DNA of 54,107 nt. Source: an uncultured Senegalimassilia sp. (lineage in GTDB: Bacteria; Actinomycetota; Coriobacteriia; Coriobacteriales; Eggerthellaceae). Under the pieces are notes generated by a model. That model worked only from the letters and a program-made list of their open reading frames with translations, did no database searches and was not told the origin of the DNA. Of the stretch, positions 27,992 to 37,400 are shown in pieces. Location: NCBI RefSeq assembly GCF_934632265.1, contig NZ_CAKTYH010000001.1, forward strand, positions 1-54,107, in the 5' to 3' direction. A program made the position numbers and the translations under genes. Position 1 is the stretch's first letter. Each line of letters begins with the position of its first letter.

Positions 27992-29194
27992 ATGGCCAAC
28001 TGCCTTGTCGCCCAATCGGGCGGCCCTACCGCCGTCATCAACGCCAGCCTTGCCGGCGTCATCCGCGCAAACCAGCTCAACCCGCTTTACGACCGCGTCC
28101 TCGGAGGCCTTCACGGCATCGAGGGCACGTTGGCGGGCAATCTGTTCGACCTGACCGACCTGAGCGGCCACGAGATCGAAGTGCTCAAGCAAACGCCCTC
28201 GTGCGCGCTGGGCACGTGCCGCTACAAGTTCTCCGAAGAAGCCGATTTCCAGCGCCTCATCGACGTCATGGACGAGAACGACATCTCCACCATGTTCTAC
28301 ATCGGCGGCAACGGCTCCATGTCCACGGTGGCCGCCATGACCGCCTGGGCTGCCGAGCGCAACCTGGACAAGCGCTTCATCGGCATCCCGAAGACCGTCG
28401 ACAACGACCTGGGGCTTATGGACCACTGCCCCGGCTTCGCCAGCGCCGCGAAGGTGGCGTGCGAGATAACGCACGCCACGCGCATGGATTACGACGCCTA
28501 CACGCGCCCCGAGGTGTTCGTGCTGGAGACCATGGGCCGCGACGCGGGTTGGCTTGCGGCAAGCACGTGCCTGACCGGCGACGTCGACCTGCTCGTGCTG
28601 CCTGAGGTGGATTTCCGCCGCAGCATCTTCTTGGAGCAGGTGCGCGCGAAGATGGAGCAGCAGGGCAGCTGCTACGTGGTGGTGTCGGAAGGCGCGCGCT
28701 GGTACGACGGCACGTACCTGTCGGCCAACGGCAAGGCCGCCGACGGGCTGGGCCACGCCATGCTAGGCGGCGCCGCCGGGCGGCTGAAGTCCATGATCGT
28801 GGAAGCCGGCATCGTGCCGCGCTGCGTGGTGCAGGACCTGTCGCGCGTGGCGCGCTCGAGCAACTTCGCCATGAGCTTGGTGGACCTTGAGGAGTCCTAC
28901 GACCTGGGCGTTTCCGCGCACATGCGCAGCGCAAAGCCCGAGTTCACCGGGCAGGTGGTGGGCATCCGCCGCGGCCAGGGCGTCGACGGCGGCTACAACA
29001 CCGAGTTCTTCGCCTGCCCCGCCTCCGATCTGGCCAACTTCGTGCGCCCCTTCCCCAGCGAATGGATCTTACCGAACTACCAGGGCGTCTCCGACGAGGC
29101 ACTGGATTACTTCCGCCCGCTCATCCAAGGCGAGCCGAAGCTGATCTGCGAGAACGGCATCCCCGTGACCATGCGCCCCTTCAACAGGCGCTAG
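27992..29194 (+). CDS. 6-phosphofructokinase, phosphate donor uncertain
   Basis: The product is 400 residues of the phosphofructokinase A superfamily, catalysing fructose 6-phosphate to fructose 1,6-bisphosphate in glycolysis. The N-terminus has the nucleotide/PPi loop VAQSGGPTAVINASLAG, and the catalytic segment is GIPKTVDNDLGLMDHCPGF. In this superfamily, Gly after GG-D/N with Gly in the next loop means ATP, while Asp with Lys (PKTxDND) means pyrophosphate. Here GGNGSM carries the ATP-type glycine and PKTVDND carries the PPi-type lysine, a combination found in mixed long-type enzymes, so the donor is undecided. The length and ETMGRDAGWLAA fit that longer subgroup. The ATG is preceded by GCAGGAG at a good distance. 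Monocistronic. Confidence 0.88.
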   Translation: MANCLVAQSGGPTAVINASLAGVIRANQLNPLYDRVLGGLHGIEGTLAGNLFDLTDLSGHEIEVLKQTPSCALGTCRYKFSEEADFQRLIDVMDENDISTMFYIGGNGSMSTVAAMTAWAAERNLDKRFIGIPKTVDNDLGLMDHCPGFASAAKVACEITHATRMDYDAYTRPEVFVLETMGRDAGWLAASTCLTGDVDLLVLPEVDFRRSIFLEQVRAKMEQQGSCYVVVSEGARWYDGTYLSANGKAADGLGHAMLGGAAGRLKSMIVEAGIVPRCVVQDLSRVARSSNFAMSLVDLEESYDLGVSAHMRSAKPEFTGQVVGIRRGQGVDGGYNTEFFACPASDLANFVRPFPSEWILPNYQGVSDEALDYFRPLIQGEPKLICENGIPVTMRPFNRR

Positions 29195-29302
29195 CAGGCA
29201 CGGGCCGCAGGCCATAAGGCGAAGCGGTTGCGAACGCAAAAGCGAAGCGCCTGCGGCCGTGAAGACGACGAGCTCGCAAGCGACAGGCGCTGAACGCGAA
29301 AA

Positions 29303-29387
29303 CGCCCGGTGTCCCCCTGTTTGGACCGCCCCTGCCTCTTGAATGGGTTGGCGATTCATCGAGGGGCGCCGGGCGCTTCCTTCTTTT
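29303..29387. terminator. Long-stem terminator between convergent genes
   Basis: A 13-bp GC-rich stem (CGCCCGGTGTCCCC with GGGGCGCCGGGCG, one bulge) closes a loop of 46 bases that has a small stem of its own. Plus-strand tail CTTCCTTCTTTT; minus-strand tail GTTTTC. It serves the phosphofructokinase gene and perhaps the permease gene. Confidence 0.5.
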
Positions 29388-29485
29388 GAGCGGATTAGGT
29401 GCCGAAGCGCTACTCTGCTGCGACGAACGTGTCGCGGTCGGGCGCGAACGACTGCATGGCGGCGATGGCGCCGCCGCTTCGGCCC

Positions 29486-30442
29486 CTAGAACACGATGCC
29501 GAAGGCGGAGATGATGAGACCCCAGAACACGCCGGTGGCCCACAGGCCCGCCAGGACGATGAGGTTCTGGCGAAGGCGGCGGTTCGTGCGGAACAGCACC
29601 AGCAGGCCCACGCCGGCCGACACCAGAAGGCCCGCCATCATGGCGCCCGCGCCGAGCGCCCCCTCGACGTAGAGCTGCGCGATCACCACGCTTGCCGCGC
29701 AGTTCGGGATGAGGCCCACCAGCGCGCTGCCCAGCACCGACAGCACCGGGTTGCTGCCCAAAAACGCGCCGAGCGCATCTTCGCCGACCAGCTCCAGCGC
29801 GCCGTCGAGCACGAGCGTGATGACGAAGATGAACACCGTGACCTGCACCGTGTGCTTGAGGGCGCTGCGCAGGATGGAACCGCCCTCGTGGTGGTGCTCG
29901 TGTTCCTCATCGTGCTCGTAATCGTACGCCAGCTCCGGCTGCTGCTCGCAGGCATCGCAATCGCCGTTGCAGTGGCAACGGTCGCGCTCGCACAACTCGT
30001 GGATGCGCAGCTTCTCGCGGTCGCGGCGCGCCAGGCGGATGGCCGCGTCCACCACGAAGCCCATGACCATGCCGATTATCAGCTTCACGCCCATGATCTT
30101 CAGGATGGTCATCGGCGCCACCTGCTCGGCCAGGAAGATGGGCAGCATCTCGTCGGACGTGGACAAAAACACCGCGAACAGCGTGCCCAACGTGATGACA
30201 CGGCCAGCCCACAGCGTTGCAGCCGCCGCCGAGAAGCCGCATTGCGGGACGATGCCCACGAGCGCGCCGACCACCGGCCCCGCCGCGCCCGCGCGCCGCA
30301 CGGCTTCCTCGGCCTTGTCGCCCGCCTTGTGCTCGAGCCATTCCATTGCCAAATAAGTGACGAACAGAAACGGGATAAGGTACAGCGTGTCCTCGATGGA
30401 GTGCTCGAGGACGTGCCCGATAAGATGCGTGATGTCTTCCAT
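29486..30442 (-). CDS. ArsP_2-type 10-TM heavy-metal permease with Cys/His-rich loop
   Basis: The product is 318 residues with about ten membrane helices in two halves. It matches the 'putative 10TM heavy-metal exporter' group (often annotated arsenic efflux). Each half has its hallmark: GIVPQCGFSAAAATLWAGRV and GLIPNCAASVVIAQLY. Between them is a cytoplasm-sized loop (about residues 140-190) rich in Cys and His. It contains a five-Cys stretch (CERDRCHCNGDCDAC) and HDEEHEHHHEGG, a likely metal-binding site for Zn, Ni, Cd or similar. The substrate is not known. The start follows AAGGCAAGG. It is monocistronic; no ArsR-type regulator is adjacent. Confidence 0.82.
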   Translation of the reverse strand: MEDITHLIGHVLEHSIEDTLYLIPFLFVTYLAMEWLEHKAGDKAEEAVRRAGAAGPVVGALVGIVPQCGFSAAAATLWAGRVITLGTLFAVFLSTSDEMLPIFLAEQVAPMTILKIMGVKLIIGMVMGFVVDAAIRLARRDREKLRIHELCERDRCHCNGDCDACEQQPELAYDYEHDEEHEHHHEGGSILRSALKHTVQVTVFIFVITLVLDGALELVGEDALGAFLGSNPVLSVLGSALVGLIPNCAASVVIAQLYVEGALGAGAMMAGLLVSAGVGLLVLFRTNRRLRQNLIVLAGLWATGVFWGLIISAFGIVF

Positions 30443-30636
30443 GAACCTTGCCTTGCGATCGAAAGATGCCCTTGCCTGCGCATGCGTCGCATGCGCTCCG
30501 TGTGTCAGGTTCCCAGTTTACAGAACGCGTCAAGCGAACGTGAAGAATCCGTGAACGGTGGTTAACTTTCTCGACTTTTGCCCTCTCGGGCGGCGTCGCC
30601 TTACAGCTTGCAGCGCCTGCCCGCTGGTGATCGGTC

Positions 30637-30770
30637 GAACAGGTTCCAGGAGGGTGTTCGCCCAGCGTCCACAGGAGCCTGAACAGGTTCCAGGAGGGTG
30701 TTCGCTCGATGCCACGCGTATCTGAACAGGTTCCTGTATCTGAACAGGTTCCTGGAACCTGTTCAGATAC
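30637..30770. repeat. GAACAGGTTCC repeat array with 35-bp palindrome
   Basis: The 11-mer GAACAGGTTCC occurs directly at 30637, 30681, 30723 and 30741 and inverted at 30754-30764. The first two copies are part of identical 25-base units (ending GGAGGGTGTTCGC) 44 bases apart. The next two are an 18-base tandem unit starting GTATCTGAACAGG. The last tandem unit and the inverted copy make a perfect palindrome of two 17-base arms around one T (30736-30770). Confidence 0.9.
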
Positions 30771-30773
30771 GGG

Positions 30774-30810
30774 ACGGGCCCGGGAGAGATCCCGGGCCCG
30801 TTTGGGTTTT
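30774..30810 (+). terminator. Strong intrinsic terminator without an upstream gene
   Basis: A perfect 12-bp stem ACGGGCCCGGGA / TCCCGGGCCCGT with a GAGA loop is followed by TTTGGGTTTT. It lies three bases after the palindrome and faces rightward, while both neighbouring genes run leftward. Confidence 0.8.
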
Positions 30811-30869
30811 CCCTGCTGCCGCCCTCGTTTGATGCCGGGGGCGGCTGGCGAAGCCGCGCGGCCGACCGA

Positions 30870-31421
30870 CTACGCCAATGCCGCCTTCAGCTGATCGATG
30901 CCGTCGAAGGGGGTTTCGGTGTTCCCGTTTTGACGGTCGATCTTGATGACCGTGCCCTTCCACGTGGGGTCCTTGCGCTGGGCCGCCGAGCTTGCCGCCG
31001 CGTCATCGGCGGGCTTGCCGCCCTCCCAGTCGTGCTCCTTGAACTCGTCGGTTCGCACGACGAAGCAGTAGTCGAACTTCTTGCGGTCAGGCAGGCCCTT
31101 CGAATCGAAGCCGTACTTCAGCTGGCCGAGCATGCCGCGCATGGCCTCGACCGCGCCGACTTCCCCGATGCCCACCATGCCCAGCTCACTGCTGTACAGC
31201 GACTTCGGGGACACGTACAGCGTGCGGATCTGACGGCGACGACGCTCCTCGACGCGGACGACGATCGCGGCGATGACCACGATGCCGACCCACCACACCA
31301 GAGCCAACGTCAGGTCGAGCGGGCTATCGATGTGGTTGAAGCCCAGGTGGTACCACAGCACCAGCAACATCGCCGCGACGACGGCCGCCGCGCCCAGCAC
31401 CAGGTAGTTGCTTTTCCTCAT
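30870..31421 (-). CDS. Small two-TM membrane protein coupled to the giant surface protein
   Basis: The product is 183 residues of no recognised family. Two membrane helices at about 6-26 and 36-56 are followed by a basic stretch (RVEERRRRQIR) and a soluble domain of about 120 residues, probably cytoplasmic by the positive-inside rule. The domain shows LYVSPKSLYSSELGMVGIG and KKFDYCFVVRTDE. The end resembles a small, possibly ligand-binding domain, but nothing specific is visible. Its ATG lies four bases after the stop of the 4867-residue surface protein, and its Shine-Dalgarno (GGAGGC) is inside that gene's last codons. This strongly suggests co-translation and a joint function, for example in export or anchoring of the large protein; that role is inference. 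Confidence 0.8.
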   Translation of the reverse strand: MRKSNYLVLGAAAVVAAMLLVLWYHLGFNHIDSPLDLTLALVWWVGIVVIAAIVVRVEERRRRQIRTLYVSPKSLYSSELGMVGIGEVGAVEAMRGMLGQLKYGFDSKGLPDRKKFDYCFVVRTDEFKEHDWEGGKPADDAAASSAAQRKDPTWKGTVIKIDRQNGNTETPFDGIDQLKAALA

Positions 31422-31425
31422 GGCC

Positions 31426-34400
31426 CTAAGCCTCCATTCCGGCGGGCTTGGCGGCGGGAGACCCCGAGGAGTCCTTGCCGTCGCCATCGCCCAAGACGTC
31501 GTTCATGTCGTTGCGCAGCTTGCGCTCGTGGTTCTTACGGCGAAGCGCCGCCGCAAGACCATAAATGGCCGTCAGCGCCATGCCGACGATCATGTACCAG
31601 TGCACCCAGCAATGATCCTCGACCGACTCCCTGCCCAACGGGTTCTCGGCTTCGTAGATCCGCTCCTCCTCGACCGGGTTATCGGCCTCGGGGCTGCCCG
31701 TCACCGACTCGTACGCGCCCTCGAGCACGTCTGCCAACGCATCGAGCGGGCCGGCAGCCGCAGGCGCCGGGGTCGAAGCCGACGAGCTAGGCGCAGGCAC
31801 GGGCGTCATGCCATCCGGCGTCGAGCCGTTGCCCGGGTTCGGGGTCGAACCGGGCGTCGTGCCACCGTCCGGCGTCGTGCCAGGCGTGGTGCCGCCATCC
31901 GGGTTCGGCGTGGGCGTCGGAGCGGGATCCGGCGTCGGGGTCGGCGTGGGCTCCGGGGTCGGAGGCTCCGGGGCCGGCGTGACCGCCAACGTGCCCAAAT
32001 GCTCGTCGATGACGTAGTTGGCCGCATCGACATCGCCCCACGTGATGCGATAGGTGTTCTCCGAGCTGCCCACCTCGGTCTGGCTGCCGGTGGTGGCCGC
32101 CGTGACGCAATCTTCGCCCTGCAGGCCCTCAATCGACAGCTCGCCGTTCACAAGCTCGCTGCCGTCGTAGATCTTCGAGTCGCTGCCCGTGGTCACCGTC
32201 AGCGGCGCGGGCGTGATGTGGTATGTGCGCTCGACGCTGCCGGCGTAGTTGCCCTTGCCGATGACGGTCACGGTCACCTCGCCAACGTTCTTCGCGTCGC
32301 CGGAGAAGGAAAGCTCGTAATCGCGGCCCTTCGCCAGCGCCTTGCCGTCCTTATCGACCACTTCAGGCTCGAAGCGCTGCTCGGCGCCGTTGTACACCGT
32401 GTCGGCCAGATAGCCGACCGTCACGCCGCCGAACGCGCCGGCGTCGTCGGGGTTGATGGACTGCGCCGACACCGCCAACGTGCCGAGCTCCTCCTCGACC
32501 GTGTAGTTCGCCGCCTTCGCGCTACCGTCCCAAACCAGCTCATAGCCGTTCGCGCTCGAGCCGACCTCGGTCTGGCTGCCGGTGGTCTTGAAGGTTGCTG
32601 CCTCGCCGTTCACGAAGCCGGACACCCTGCCCTCGGCCGTCAGCGCTTCTCCGTCGTAGAGCTTGGAGACGCTCGGAGTGGTCACCGTCAGCTTCGCCGG
32701 CTCAATCTTGATGGTGCCGTCGACGAACTTGACGTTCAGCTTCGAGGTGACGTCCTCGCCCTCGGCGTTCTTGATGACGAGCACGTCTGCCGTGGCCGCA
32801 ACCTCGCCGTCGGAGACATCCTTCGCGCTTGCCGCGGACTCGGCGGTCTCAAGCGAGTAGCCCTCGGGCAGGTTGGCCACCTTGACAGTGGCGCCGTGGG
32901 ACGTGCCGTCATAGGTGAAGGTTCCGCCCGTCGTGGTCACGACCACCTCGTCGGCGGACTCGGTGACGGTCAGCTTGCCGATGGTCTCGGCCTCAAGCCT
33001 GTAGTTCACCCGCTTCGCCGTGCCGCTCCACTCGATCCTGTACGCGTTGTCGCTCGAACCGACCTTGGTCTGGCTGCCGACCAGCTTGAACGCGACGGTC
33101 TCGCCGTTGACCAGGCCGTCGACCTTGCCGCCGGCGGTCAGGGGCTTGCCGTCGTACACCTTGTTGGCGCTCTCGGTTGCCACCGTCAGCGGCGCGGGCG
33201 CGATCTGGTATGCCACGTCGACGCTGCCGGCGTAGTCGCCCTTGCCGGTCACGGTCACCGTGACGGTGCCCGCGTCGGTCACGTTCCCGGAGTAGGTCAG
33301 CTCGTAGTCGACGCCCTCGACCAGCACCTTATCGCCGTCCTTCACGACCGGCTTCTGCTGCTGGGCCTTGCCGCTGTACACGACGTCGGCCGGAGCCTGG
33401 ACGGTCATATCGGCCGCGGCGATCTGCTTGGCCGTGACGCTCAGCACGCCCTCGTCCTTGGAGATGGCGTAGTTGTCAGCGCTGAAGCCCTCGCCCTCGG
33501 TGTAGGCGATCGCGTTCGCCACCTTGCCGTCGGAGACGTGGGTGGCGCTGCCCGTGGCGCGCACGTCGGAGACCTGGCCGTCGACGAAGCCCTCGTCGCC
33601 GAGCTGCTTCCAGCCGGCCACCTCGGGCCTGGTGAGCGCGTTGCCGTCGAACACCTTCGAAGCGCTGTCGCTCTTCAGGTTGACCGCGCGCTTGGTGACG
33701 GACAGCTGCTGCGAGCCGTACACGTAGCCCTCGTAGTTGCCCAGGCTGGACGCACGGAGCTGGACCGTTGCGGAATCTGCCACGTCGGTCGCCGCGAGCG
33801 AGCCGGGGTCGGTCGTCCAGTTCTGGCCGTCAAGGCTGTACTCGATGGTCACCGCATCCTGCGTCGGGACCGCCGCGGAAGCGGCCTTCGCCGCAAGCGG
33901 CTTGCCGTCGTAGACCTTGGAGGCGGAGCTGCCGGTCAGCGAGATCCTCCCCTCCGCCTTGGCGGGGGTCACTTCCAGCGACCCGATGGTATCGGCGCCG
34001 TGGACGTAGTTCCCTTCCTTCGCGGACTTATCGAACGCGATGGCGTATGCGTTCGCGCTGGAGCCCGCGTTGGTCTGGCTGCCGGTCACGGAAAGCGACG
34101 CCTCCTCGCCGTTGACCAGGCCGACGATCTTGCCGGGCGCCGTCAGCGCGGTGCCGTCGTAGACCTTGAAGGCCCCTTCGGTCACGACATAGTACTCGGC
34201 GGGCGCGATCTTGATGACGCCGGTCTGCTTCTCGATATCCAGCTTGCCGGTGACGTCCTCGCCCTGGGCGTTGACGATGACCAGCTCGTCGACCGAGGCG
34301 GTCACGCCCGCCTCGTCGGTCGCGTCGGTGACCGTGGCGTTGGAGCGCGCGGCCTTCACCGAATAGCCCTCGGGCAGGCCGGACACCGTCACGTCGACGC

Positions 34401-37400
34401 CGTGAGCCCGGCCGTCGTAGACGCCGGAATAGCTGCCGGGCGTCGCGACCACGCGGCCGGCGAACTCGGTGACGGTCAGCTTGCCGACGGTCTCGGAGAC
34501 CGTGTAGTTCGCCTGCTTGGCGGTGGCGCCGGCCGCCGCCCAGTCGATGGCGTAGGTGTTGTCGCTCGTGCCGACCTCGGTCTGGCTGCCGGTGGTCTCG
34601 AAGGGCGCGGACTCGCCGTTGACGAAGCCGGAGATGGAGCCGGCGGCGGTCAGGGCGTTGCCGTTGTAGACCATGGAGGCGCTCGGGGTGGCAACCGTAA
34701 GCGGCGCGGGCGTGATGCGGTACGCGCGCTCGACGCTGCCGGCGTAGTTACCCTGGCCGGTAACGGTCACCGTGATGGCGCCCGCCACGTTGGTGAAGTC
34801 GTCGGCGCCATAGGACACCGCGTAGTCGACGCCCTCCGTCAGGACCTTCTCCCCGTCCTTCACCTCGGGTGCCCACTTGTGCTCATTACCGTCGTAGACC
34901 AAGTCGCTCGGGCTGGAAACCGTCATGTCGGCGGAGGAGACGATGCCCTTCGCGACGACGGACAGCTCGCCCTCGGCCTTCTCGATGGCGAAGTTGCTCG
35001 CCTTGAAGCCTTCCTTCCAGGTGAAGGCGATGGTGTTGGGCACTTTGCCCTCGGCCACCGTCATGACCTTGCCGACCGCCTTCAGGTCATCGACCTGGCT
35101 GAGGAACAGGGCCTCGGCGCCCTGGACCGTCACCGCGTCGTCGGACTGGTACGCGCCGTTGTACACGAACTCGCGCGTGTTGGACGCAAGCTTCACGGAA
35201 GCGGGCGTGATCTGGTACTCCCTGGTAACGGAGCCGGTGTAGTCGCCGATGCCCGCAATGGTCACCTTGATGGTGCCCGTCACGTTGGTGAAGTCGTCGG
35301 TGCTGTAGGTCACCGTGTAATCGCGGCCCTCGACGAGCGCATTGCCGTCCTTGCCGGTGACCACGGGAATCCACTTATGCTCGCGCGCGTCGTAGACGGC
35401 GTCGCTCGGGGCGTTGATCCTCACCCCGACATACGCGCCCGGGATCGGGTCGTCCGGGTTGATGGACTGCGCGCTCACCGTCAGCGTGCCGTACCTATAG
35501 GTGATGTCGTAGTTCTCCACCTTCGTGGCGCCGTTGCCGGGCTTTGCGGCGAAGGTGTTCTTGCTGGAGCCCACGGAGGTCTGGAAGCCGAAGAAGTCGT
35601 AGCCGAACTCCTCGCCGGAGGCAAGCGAACCATCCGCAACGCTGACCTCGTGCTCGGTAAGCGCGGCGCCGTCGTAGACCTTGGAGGCGTCGCCGGAGAC
35701 AAGCGTCACCGGGCGCTTGGTCACGACGAGCGAGGCCTTGCCGGTTGCCACGTTACCGAACTGGTCGGTGACGTCCTGGCCGGCGGCGTTCGTGATGATA
35801 TAGGAATCGACCTCTGCCGTAACGTACCCGGCATCGGTAATGGAGCCCTTGGTCTTGGCCGAAAGGGTGAAGCCCGCGGGCACGCCGATCACGTTGACCC
35901 CGGCGCTTTCAAGGGCCGTGCCGTCGTAGACCTTGGTGCCGCCCTGCGGGATCACCACGATGCCGACCATGCTCTTGGTGACCTCGAGCGTGCCGAGGTT
36001 CTCCTCGACCGTGTAGTTCTCAGCCTTCGCGTTGTCGTCCCACACCAGCTCATAGCCGTTTTCGCTCTTGCTGACGGTGGTCTGGCTGCCGGTGGTTTTG
36101 AGGGTGGCCGCCTCGCCGTTCACGAAGCCGGAGACCTTGCCCTCGGCCGTCAGCGCCTGGCCGTCGTAGGGCTTGGAGACGCTCGGGGTGGTGACCGTCA
36201 GCTTCGCCGGCTCGACCTTGATGGCGCCGTCGATGAACTTGACGTTCAGCTTGCCGGTGACGTCCTCGCCCTGGGCGTTCCTGATGACGAGCACGTCTGC
36301 CGTGGCCGCAACCTCGCCGTCGGAGACGTTCGTCGCCGTCGCGCTGGACGCGGCGACCTCGAGCGTGTAGCCCTCGGGCAGCGCGCTGACCGTCACGGTG
36401 GCGCCATGGGACGCGCCGTCGTAGGTGAACGTGCCGCCCGTGGTGGTCACGACCACCTCGTCGGCGGACTCGGTGACGGTCAGCTTGCCGACGGTCTCGG
36501 AGACCGTGTAGTTCGCCTGCTTGGCGGTGGCGCCGGCCGCCGCCCAGTCGATGGCGTAGGTGTTGTCGCTCGTGCCGACCTCGGTCTGGCTGCCGGTGGT
36601 CTCGAAGGGCGCGGACTCGCCGTTGACGAAGCCGGAGATGGAGCCGGCGGCGGTCAGGGCGTTGCCGTTGTAGACCATGGAGGCGCTCGGGGTGGCAACC
36701 GTAAGCGGCGCGGGCGTGATGCGGTACGCGCGCTCGACGCTGCCGGCGTAGTTACCCTGGCCGGTAACGGTCACGGTCACCATGCCCGCATCGGTCGTGT
36801 TCTCGGAGTACGTCAGCTCGTAGTCAACGCCTTCGACCAGCACCTTTTCGCCATCCTTCACGACCGGCTTCTGCTGCTGGCTTTCGCCGTTGTAGGTAAC
36901 GTCGGACAGGCTGTCGGCGGTCATCTGGGCGATGCCCTTGGGCGTAACGGTCAGCGTGCCGTCGTTCTGCGCGGCGATATAGTAATTGCCTTCCTTGGCG
37001 GTATCCCACGTGATGCCCGACACCGTGTTGGCAGAAGAGCCGACCTCGGTCTGGGAACCCTGGGTTTGGGCGGTCGCGGTCTCGTCGCCGACAAGGCCCT
37101 CGATCGTCGCGCCCGCGGTCAGGGCTTCGCCGTCATAGACCTTGGAAGCGCTGCCAGCGTTCACGGTCAGCGGCGCCTTCGTGATCTCGTACGTCTTCAC
37201 GCACGTGCCCGTGTAGTTGCCCATGCCAGCAATCGTCACGTTGACGATCTTCACGTTCACGAAGTCGTCGGTATCGTAGGACACCGTGTAGTCGTCGCCC
37301 TCGACGAGCTTGTTGCCGTCCTTGTCGGTGACCTCGGGAGCCCACTTGTGCTCCGTGCCGTCGTAGACATGGTCGTTCGGCTCGTCGATCACGACGCCCT

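Larger units (their letters stand above)
30443..30869. other. Intergenic repeat array with orphan plus-strand terminator
   Basis: About 430 bases have no supportable protein gene. The right half holds five GAACAGGTTCC elements and a long palindrome, followed by an intrinsic terminator on the plus strand, although no plus-strand gene lies in front. The left half should contain the promoter of the metal permease; I could not define it. Confidence 0.6.

Noticed and set aside
30637..30770. LexA/SOS boxes in the GAACAGGTTCC array
   Set aside because: The actinobacterial and Bacillus SOS box has four bases between GAAC and GTTC; here there are two, and neighbouring genes are not SOS genes.
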